The notes beneath the pieces were generated by a model. That model saw only the letters and a list, made by a program, of their open reading frames with translations, did not search any database and was not told the origin of the DNA. Positions 58,738 to 64,000 of a DNA stretch of 64,000 bases are shown piece by piece. Origin of the DNA: Streptomyces phaeoluteigriseus (GTDB taxonomy: Bacteria; Actinomycetota; Actinomycetes; Streptomycetales; Streptomycetaceae); NCBI RefSeq assembly GCF_001896135.2, contig NZ_MPOH02000005.1, forward strand, positions 101,742-165,741, read 5' to 3'. The position numbers and the translations under genes were made by a program. Position 1 is the first letter of the stretch. Each line of letters starts with the position of its first letter.

Positions 58738-58750
58738 TGTGACATATTAC
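58738..58750 (+). promoter_or_regulatory. Candidate operator/promoter of hydroxyproline operon
   Basis: TGTGACATA (58738-58746) runs into a -10-like TATTAC (58745-58750), ending 4 nt before the GTG start. No ribosome site precedes that start, so a leaderless mRNA is likely. The same 9-mer, inverted, lies at 61756-61764. Confidence 0.5.
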
Positions 58751-58754
58751 TGGC

Positions 58755-59975
58755 GTGACCAACCAATCGTCCTGTGACGTCGTGGTCGTCGGCGCCGGCA
58801 TGATCGGCGCCGCATGCGCGCTGTACGCGGTGCGTGCCGGACTGGACGTCGTCGTGGTGGACCGGGGTCCGGTGGCGGGCGGCACGACGGGAGCGGGCGA
58901 GGGCAACCTCCTCGTCTCCGACAAGGAGCCGGGCCCGGAGCTCGAACTGGCCCTCTTGTCGTGCCGGTTGTGGCGCGGGATCACCGAGGACCGACGGCCG
59001 GACGACCACCGCCCACCCACCCGGGGCAACGGCCTCGGCCCCGGTCTCACTCCCGGCCTCGGCCGTGCCGTCGAGTACGAGCCCAAGGGCGGCCTCGTCG
59101 TCGCCTCCACCCCCGGGGCACTCACCGCCCTCACGGAACTGGCGGTCGGACAGCGCGCCGCCGGCGTCGAGACGGTCGCCGTCGATGCCAATCAACTCCG
59201 GGAGCTGGAGCCGTATTTGGCGCCCGGCCTGGCGGGCGGTGTCCTGTATCCCCAGGACGCCCAGGTCATGCCCACCCTGGCCGCCGCGCACCTGCTGCGC
59301 GCCTCGGGTGCCCGGGTGGAGACCGGCCGTACGGTGACCGGCGTGCTGCGCGGCCCCGACGGGGCGGTGCGGGGCGTACGGACCGACCGCGGCGACCTCC
59401 TCGCGCCCTCCGTGGTGAACGCGGCCGGGACCTGGGGCGCGGAGGTCGCCGCGCTCGCGGGCGTCTCGCTGCCGGTCCTGCCGCGCCGGGGATTCGTCGT
59501 GGTCACCGAGCCGTTGCCGCGCCGGGTACGGCACAAGGTGTACTCCGCCGACTATGTGGCCGACGTCGCCAGTGACTCCGCCACCCTCCAGACCTCGCCG
59601 GTCGTCGAGGGAACGGCGGCCGGGCCCGTGCTGATCGGCGCGAGCCGGGAACGGGTGGGCTTCGACCGGTCGTTCTCCCTGCCCGTCGTCAGGGCGCTGG
59701 CGGCGGGGGCGACCCGCCTGTTCCCGTTCCTGGAGCACGTCCGGGCGATGCGCGCGTATGTCGGCTTCCGCCCCTACCTGCCCGACCATCTGCCGGCGAT
59801 CGGTCCGGACCCGCGTGCGCCAGGCCTCTTCCACGCCTGTGGGCACGAGGGGGCGGGCATCGGGCTGGCGACCGGCACCGGCCACCTGATCGCGCAGACG
59901 CTGACCGGCAGGACCCCCGACCTGGACCTCACCCCGTTCCGCCCCGACCGCTTCGCCGAGGAGGCCGCGCCGTGA
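58755..59975 (+). CDS. FAD-dependent oxidoreductase, D-hydroxyproline dehydrogenase subunit
   Basis: GTG 58755 gives 406 residues of the DadA/glycine-oxidase fold: FAD-binding VVVVGAGMIGAACALYA, VVVDRGPVAGGTTGAGEGN, an internal sheet (VVNAAGTWGAEVAALAG) and the C-terminal FAD contact HACGHEGAGIGLATGTGHL. In a set with a small 2Fe-2S protein and a FAD/NAD-binding protein, this is the catalytic subunit that oxidises cis-4-hydroxy-D-proline to pyrroline-4-hydroxy-2-carboxylate. It overlaps the next start by 4 nt (GTGA). D-amino acid specificity is inferred from the gene set. Confidence 0.85.
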   Translation: MTNQSSCDVVVVGAGMIGAACALYAVRAGLDVVVVDRGPVAGGTTGAGEGNLLVSDKEPGPELELALLSCRLWRGITEDRRPDDHRPPTRGNGLGPGLTPGLGRAVEYEPKGGLVVASTPGALTALTELAVGQRAAGVETVAVDANQLRELEPYLAPGLAGGVLYPQDAQVMPTLAAAHLLRASGARVETGRTVTGVLRGPDGAVRGVRTDRGDLLAPSVVNAAGTWGAEVAALAGVSLPVLPRRGFVVVTEPLPRRVRHKVYSADYVADVASDSATLQTSPVVEGTAAGPVLIGASRERVGFDRSFSLPVVRALAAGATRLFPFLEHVRAMRAYVGFRPYLPDHLPAIGPDPRAPGLFHACGHEGAGIGLATGTGHLIAQTLTGRTPDLDLTPFRPDRFAEEAAP

Positions 59976-60271
59976 ACCCCCTGGACTTGGTCGGGGCCCG
60001 TCCCGGCGCGCCGTTCACCGTCACGTTCGACGGCCGGGAGATCGAGGTGCTGCCGGGGCAGACGATCGCCGCCGCGCTCTGGTCGGCGGGCGTCGTCGCC
60101 TGGCGCACCACCCGCGAAGGCGCCCGCCCGCGCGGGGTGTTCTGCGGGATCGGCGTCTGCTTCGACTGCCTGGTGACCGTGGACGGCCGCCCCGGCCGGC
60201 GCGCATGCCTGACCCCCGCCACGCCGGGCGCCGACATCGGTACGCAGGCAGGGACGGGCCACGATGACTGA
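59972..60271 (+). CDS. Small 2Fe-2S subunit of D-hydroxyproline dehydrogenase
   Basis: GTG 59972 gives 99 residues with a ferredoxin-like fold. FCGIGVCFDCLVTVDG and the later C of RRACLTP provide four Cys for a [2Fe-2S] cluster. FDGREIEVLPGQTIAAALW near the N-terminus is typical of the (2Fe-2S) subunit of sarcosine oxidase-like and hydroxyproline dehydrogenases. It should pass electrons between the two flavin subunits. It overlaps the next gene's start by 8 nt. Confidence 0.88.
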   Translation: MNPLDLVGARPGAPFTVTFDGREIEVLPGQTIAAALWSAGVVAWRTTREGARPRGVFCGIGVCFDCLVTVDGRPGRRACLTPATPGADIGTQAGTGHDD

Positions 60272-61721
60272 GCGGCGGCAGGTGCTCGCGGTGATCGGTG
60301 CAGGTCCGGCGGGCCTCGCCGCCGCCCTGGCGGCCGCCGCGCGAGGGGTGCGCGTGGTGCTCGTCGACTCCGCCGCCGAGCCGGGCGGACAGTTCTACCG
60401 GCAGCCCGCCCCGGGCCTCGGCGCCCGCCGCCCGCAGGCCCTCCACCACCAGTGGCGGACGTGGGAGCGCCTGCGCGACGGGCTGGCCACCCACCTCGCG
60501 GCCGGACGTGTCTCCTGTCTGAGTGACCATCACGTGTGGTGTGTCGAACGGGACTCGGGCCGTTTCGCCGTGCACGCACTGCTCGGCCCCGAGCAGCGCG
60601 AGCCGGCGTCGGTCCGTGCCGACGGGGTGGTGCTGGCGACCGGCGGCTACGAGAAGGTGTGGCCGTTCCCCGGCTGGACGCTGCCCGGAGTGATCACCGC
60701 GGGCGGCGCCCAGGCCATGCTGAAGGGCGGGCTCACGCTGCCCGGCCGCACGGTGGTGGTCGCCGGGACGGGCCCGCTGCTGCTCCCCGTGGCGACCGGC
60801 CTCGCCGCGGCGGGCGCCCGCGTCGCAGCGCTCGTGGAGTCGGCCGACCCGACCACTCTCGTACGTCGATCCGCGCACCCTCGAAACGCCGTACGCGGCG
60901 CCCGCGCCCTGGCCGCTCACCCCGGCAAGCTCGCCGAGGCCGGGGGCTACGCGGCCCAACTCCTGTGGCACAGAATTCCGGTGCTGAGGCGTCGGGCGGT
61001 CGTCGAGGCCCACGGCCGGGACCGGCTGGAGTCCGTCACCGTCGCCGTACTCGGCCCGGACGGCCGCCCGGTGCCCGGCACCGCACAGCGCCTGGACTGC
61101 GACACCCTCGCCGTCGGACACGGCCTGTTGCCGCACACCGACCTCGCGGACGGACTCGGCTGCCGCCTCGACGGGGCGGGGGTGCACGTCGACGACGAAC
61201 AGCGCACCGACGTCCCCGGCGTGTGGGCGGCCGGGGAGGCGACGGGCATCGGCGGCGCGGCCCTGTCGCTCGCCGAGGGCCACATCGCCGGACGCTCCGC
61301 CGCCGCCCGCCTGAACGGCACCGCACCCGACCCGCGCTCCTGGGCCCCGGCCGCCCGGTCCCGCACCCGGCTGCGGGCCTTCTTCGCCGAACTGGACCGG
61401 GCGTACGCGGCGCCCGTGCGATGGGCGGAGAACGTGCCGGACGCGACGGTGGTGTGCCGCTGCGAGGAGGTCACGGCGGGCGCCGTCCGCGAGGCCGTCG
61501 GCTCGCTGGGCGCGGGCGACCTGCGCACCGTGAAGCTGCTGACGCGGGCCGGGATGGGCTGGTGCCAGGGCCGGATGTGCGAGCCGGGTGTCGCGGGGGT
61601 CGCGGGTTGTGACCTCACCCCCGGCCGACGGCCGCTGGCCCGTCCCGTCCCCCTCGGAGTCCTGGCCGCGCCGCCCCCACCGGACGCCGGAACCAGCCCC
61701 TGCCCCGGAACCAGCCCCTGA
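60264..61721 (+). CDS. FAD/NAD(P)-binding subunit of D-hydroxyproline dehydrogenase
   Basis: ATG 60264 gives 485 residues: an FAD loop VIGAGPAGLAAALAAAARG, an NAD(P) loop VVVAGTGPLLLPVATGL, and VPGVWAAGEATGIGGAAL. The C-terminal part carries a BFD-like [2Fe-2S] motif VCRCEEVTAGAV...GMGWCQGRMCEP. This is the alpha-subunit type found in heteromeric amino-acid dehydrogenases. In the operon it receives electrons from the small Fe-S subunit and passes them to the respiratory chain or to NAD. Confidence 0.86.
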   Translation: MTERRQVLAVIGAGPAGLAAALAAAARGVRVVLVDSAAEPGGQFYRQPAPGLGARRPQALHHQWRTWERLRDGLATHLAAGRVSCLSDHHVWCVERDSGRFAVHALLGPEQREPASVRADGVVLATGGYEKVWPFPGWTLPGVITAGGAQAMLKGGLTLPGRTVVVAGTGPLLLPVATGLAAAGARVAALVESADPTTLVRRSAHPRNAVRGARALAAHPGKLAEAGGYAAQLLWHRIPVLRRRAVVEAHGRDRLESVTVAVLGPDGRPVPGTAQRLDCDTLAVGHGLLPHTDLADGLGCRLDGAGVHVDDEQRTDVPGVWAAGEATGIGGAALSLAEGHIAGRSAAARLNGTAPDPRSWAPAARSRTRLRAFFAELDRAYAAPVRWAENVPDATVVCRCEEVTAGAVREAVGSLGAGDLRTVKLLTRAGMGWCQGRMCEPGVAGVAGCDLTPGRRPLARPVPLGVLAAPPPPDAGTSPCPGTSP

Positions 61722-61755
61722 CCCGGAGCCGCCTCCCACCCGCCACCCGCAGTGC

Positions 61756-61764
61756 TATGTCACA
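61756..61764 (-). promoter_or_regulatory. TATGTCACA motif upstream of DHDPS-like gene
   Basis: TATGTCACA is the exact inverse of TGTGACATA at 58738-58746. It lies 31 nt before the start of the DHDPS-like gene and could be a second operator for a shared regulator. Confidence 0.45.
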
Positions 61765-61794
61765 CACCAATTGCGTGAGAGAGGCAGACCTCAC

Positions 61795-62700
61795 ATGACC
61801 ACACCCCACATGACCACCCCCCGCCCCTGGCATGGCGTCCTCGTCGCCACCGCCCTCCCCCTCCGCGACGACCTCTCCGTCGACCTCGACCGTTACGCCG
61901 AGCACTGCGCCTGGCTGGTGGCGAACGGCTGCGACGGCGTCGTACCGAACGGCTCCCTCGGCGAATACCAGGTACTCACGCCCGAGGAGCGGGCCGCCGT
62001 CGTACGGACCGCGGTGGCGGCGATCGGCGGGGAGCGCGTGATGCCGGGGGTCGCCGCGTACGGCTCGGCCGAGGCCCGCCGCTGGGCCGAGCAGGCGCGG
62101 GAGGCGGGCTGCGGTGCGGTGATGCTGCTGCCGCCCAACGCCTACCGCGCCGACGAGGGCGCGGTCGTGGCGCACTACGCGGAGGTCGCCCAGGCGGGCC
62201 TGCCGGTGGTGGCGTACAACAACCCCATCGACACCAAGGTCGACCTGGTGCCCGAACTGCTGGCCCGGCTGCACGGCGAGGGCCTCATCCACGGCGTCAA
62301 GGAGTTCTCGGGTGACGTACGCCGCGCCTACCGGATCGCCGAACTGGCGCCGGAACTGGCCCTGTTGATCGGTGCGGACGACGTGCTGCTGGAGCTGGCG
62401 GTGGCAGGCGCCAAGGGATGGGTGGCGGGCTACCCCAACGCGCTGCCCCGCGCCTCGGTGAACCTCTACCGGGCCGCCGTCGCGGGGGACCTCACCACCG
62501 CGCTGCCGCTGTACCGGCAGTTGCACCCGCTGCTGCGCTGGGACTCGCGTGTCGAGTTCGTCCAGGCCATCAAAGTGTCGATGGACGTCGTCGGCCGGTA
62601 CGGCGGACCCTGCCGGCCGCCGCGCGTACCGCTGCCTCCCGAGCAGGGAGCTGCCGTCCGCGCGGCCACCGAGAAGGCCGTCGCCGCGGGCCTGGCGTAA
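61795..62700 (+). CDS. DHDPS-family pyrroline-4-hydroxy-2-carboxylate deaminase
   Basis: ATG 61795 (GAGAGAGG upstream; a second ATG at 61810) gives 301 residues of the dihydrodipicolinate synthase/N-acetylneuraminate lyase fold. The Schiff-base Lys169 in IHGVKEFSGD and Tyr141 in VAYNNP are present, and GSLGEYQVLTPEER is the pyruvate-type binding loop. In hydroxyproline pathways this enzyme deaminates and dehydrates pyrroline-4-hydroxy-2-carboxylate to alpha-ketoglutarate semialdehyde. It fits between the dehydrogenase genes and the epimerase. Confidence 0.86.
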   Translation: MTTPHMTTPRPWHGVLVATALPLRDDLSVDLDRYAEHCAWLVANGCDGVVPNGSLGEYQVLTPEERAAVVRTAVAAIGGERVMPGVAAYGSAEARRWAEQAREAGCGAVMLLPPNAYRADEGAVVAHYAEVAQAGLPVVAYNNPIDTKVDLVPELLARLHGEGLIHGVKEFSGDVRRAYRIAELAPELALLIGADDVLLELAVAGAKGWVAGYPNALPRASVNLYRAAVAGDLTTALPLYRQLHPLLRWDSRVEFVQAIKVSMDVVGRYGGPCRPPRVPLPPEQGAAVRAATEKAVAAGLA

Positions 62701-62724
62701 CCCCACCGCCCGGAAAGGGACTTC

Positions 62725-63725
62725 ATGCGCAGCACACTCGTCCTGCACGCCGTCGACTCGCACACCGAGGGCATGCCCACCCGGGTGATCACCGGCGGGG
62801 TCGGCACCATCCCCGGCGCGACGATGAACGAACGGCGGTTGTACCTCCGTGAACACCGCGATGAGGTACGGCAGTTGCTGATGAACGAGCCGCGTGGTCA
62901 CTCGGCGATGAGCGGCGCGGTCCTCCAGCCGCCGACCCGGGCGGACTGCGACTGGGGGGTCGTCTACATCGAGGTCTCCGGCTATCTGCCGATGTGCGGG
63001 CACGGCACGATCGGGGTGGCGACCGTGCTGGTGGAGACCGGCATGGTCGAGGTCGTCGAACCGGTCACCACCATCCGGCTGGACACCCCGGCCGGGCTCG
63101 TCGTCGCCGAGGTCGCGGTACGGGACGGCGCGGCCACGGCGGTGACATTGCACAACGTCCCGTCCTTCGCCGTGGCCCTTGACCGCGAGATCACCCTGCC
63201 CGACGGCCGAACGGTGACGTACGACCTGGCGTACGGCGGGAACTTCTACGCCATCCTGCCGCTGGAGGAGTTCGGGCTGCCCTTCGACCGGTCCCGCAAG
63301 GACGACATCCTGCGGGCCGGGCTGTCCCTCATGGAGGCGATCAACGCCGAGGGGGAGCCGGTGCATCCACAGGACCCGTCCATCCGCGGCTGCCACCACG
63401 TCCATCTGTACGCCCCCGGCGCCACCGCCCGTCACTCGCGGCACGCGATGGCCATCCACCCGGGCTGGTTCGACCGCTCGCCCTGCGGTACGGGGACGAG
63501 CGCCCGCATGGCGCAATTGCACGCACGCGGTGAACTGCCCCTGCACACCGAGTTCGTGAACGAGTCCTTCATCGGCACCCGCTTCACCGGCCGGCTCCTC
63601 GGCCGGGCGGAGGTCGCCGGGGTGCCGGCCGTGCTGCCCAGTTTCACGGCCGCGCATGGGTCACCGGCACGGCCCAGTACCTGCTCGACCCGACGGACCC
63701 GTTCCCGGCCGGGTTCACGCTCTGA
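62725..63725 (+). CDS. 4-hydroxyproline 2-epimerase (proline racemase family), frameshifted at end
   Basis: ATG 62725 follows GGAAAGGGA. The proline-racemase fold has both catalytic Cys: Cys91 in [10 protein letters not shown] and Cys254 in [12 protein letters not shown], so it is an epimerase rather than a dehydratase (which has Thr in the second position). [12 protein letters not shown] and HPGWFDRS fit hydroxyproline epimerases, which convert trans-4-hydroxy-L-proline to the cis-D form. Near 63645 the frame is lost; one G (ACGGGCCGC) restores [20 protein letters not shown] and a stop at 63725. Otherwise the frame runs to 63864 through repeats. Confidence 0.87.
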
Positions 63726-63824
63726 CCACCGGTGTCCACCACCGGCCGGGGGTTCACGCTCCGACCTCCGGCATCCACCACCGGCCGGGTTCACGCCCCG
63801 ACCTCCGGCATCCACCGCCGGCCG
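63714..63824. repeat. 37-39-bp tandem repeat at epimerase 3' end
   Basis: Three units starting TTCACGC (63714, 63753, 63790) follow one another, each with CGACCTCCGGCATCCACCAC-like sequence. The first unit contains the epimerase's own stop codon, so the gene end has been duplicated. Confidence 0.8.
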
Positions 63825-63929
63825 CGCGGCCGTCCGTACGCCGGGAGAGCGCCGTGGATACTGATGGCACGTGACATGGCACAGTCCATGCCGAGTGAGA
63901 TGGCACCGCCCGTTCCGAGGAGATCCCGC

Positions 63930-64000
63930 ATGGCCGCCCCGCGCAGCATCAGCCCCTCCCCCGCCGCGCCCGCGCTGCCCGTGCTGGGCGGGCGGCGGAG
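63930..64000 (+). CDS. Start of a probable GntR-family regulator (partial)
   Basis: ATG 63930 has GAGGAGA about 7 nt upstream. Only 23 codons (MAAPRSISPSPAAPALPVLG then GRR) are in the window. Its place after the hydroxyproline genes, and the short Ala/Pro-rich start, suggest a GntR regulator of that operon. The family cannot be confirmed from so few residues. Confidence 0.4.
   Translation, partial: MAAPRSISPSPAAPALPVLGGRR

Overview
The window is very G+C-rich DNA with Streptomyces-style coding: GTG and TTG starts, 4-nt ATGA/GTGA gene overlaps, a DUF397/XRE/ATPase regulatory trio, and a PUFA-synthase-like iterative PKS. It reads as a Streptomyces (or close relative) chromosome, probably an accessory-rich region. 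I see no rRNA, CRISPR array, insertion sequence or phage gene; one tRNA-Pro is present.

Layout. (1) 1-2.3 kb: end of an ATPase regulator and an astacin-like metalloprotease. (2) 2.4-10.5 kb, minus strand: sulfur-acquisition genes. Two LLM-class flavin monooxygenases, an amino-acid-type ABC transporter and a glutathione-S-transferase-like enzyme are each preceded by a short Cys-containing leader peptide followed by a hairpin. (3) 10.6-13.9 kb: methyltransferase, PfkB kinase plus class II aldolase with a divergent TetR regulator and candidate operator, a strong terminator and tRNA-Pro(GGG). (4) 14.4-24.7 kb: PUFA-like PKS genes (tandem enoyl-reductase domains, KS-AT-ACP-KR, then KS-AT-DH), cut off at the 3' end against a thiolase remnant. 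(5) 24.7-28.1 kb: a hypothetical protein, an EcsC/TerB-like protein and an alpha/beta hydrolase. (6) 28.3-36.8 kb, minus strand: an operon of a HelD-like helicase, a J-domain-like protein, a GrpE-like protein and an Hsp70 whose C-terminus is a Zc3h12a-type (NYN/PIN) ribonuclease domain. This is the strongest candidate for an undescribed system. (7) 37.8-46.6 kb: an extra HTH-containing N6-adenine methylase, then type I restriction-modification hsdM-hsdS-hsdR. (8) 46.7-53.5 kb: regulatory trio, a Ser/Thr kinase, a RelE-domain/UvrD helicase fusion and a tail-anchored DnaJ-type zinc-finger protein. Regions 6-8 together look like a defence or stress island. (9) 53.6-58.6 kb: an EF-G paralogue, a nucleotidyltransferase and a lipoprotein. 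(10) 58.7-64 kb: a trans-4-hydroxyproline catabolic operon (three-subunit D-hydroxyproline dehydrogenase, deaminase, epimerase) and the start of a probable regulator.

Caution: at least 13 genes or gene parts are broken by single-base frameshifts. In nearly every case adding one G or C to a short G/C run restores a full-length, well-conserved protein. This looks like systematic base-calling deletion rather than mass pseudogenisation, so frameshifted genes are listed as CDS spanning both frames.
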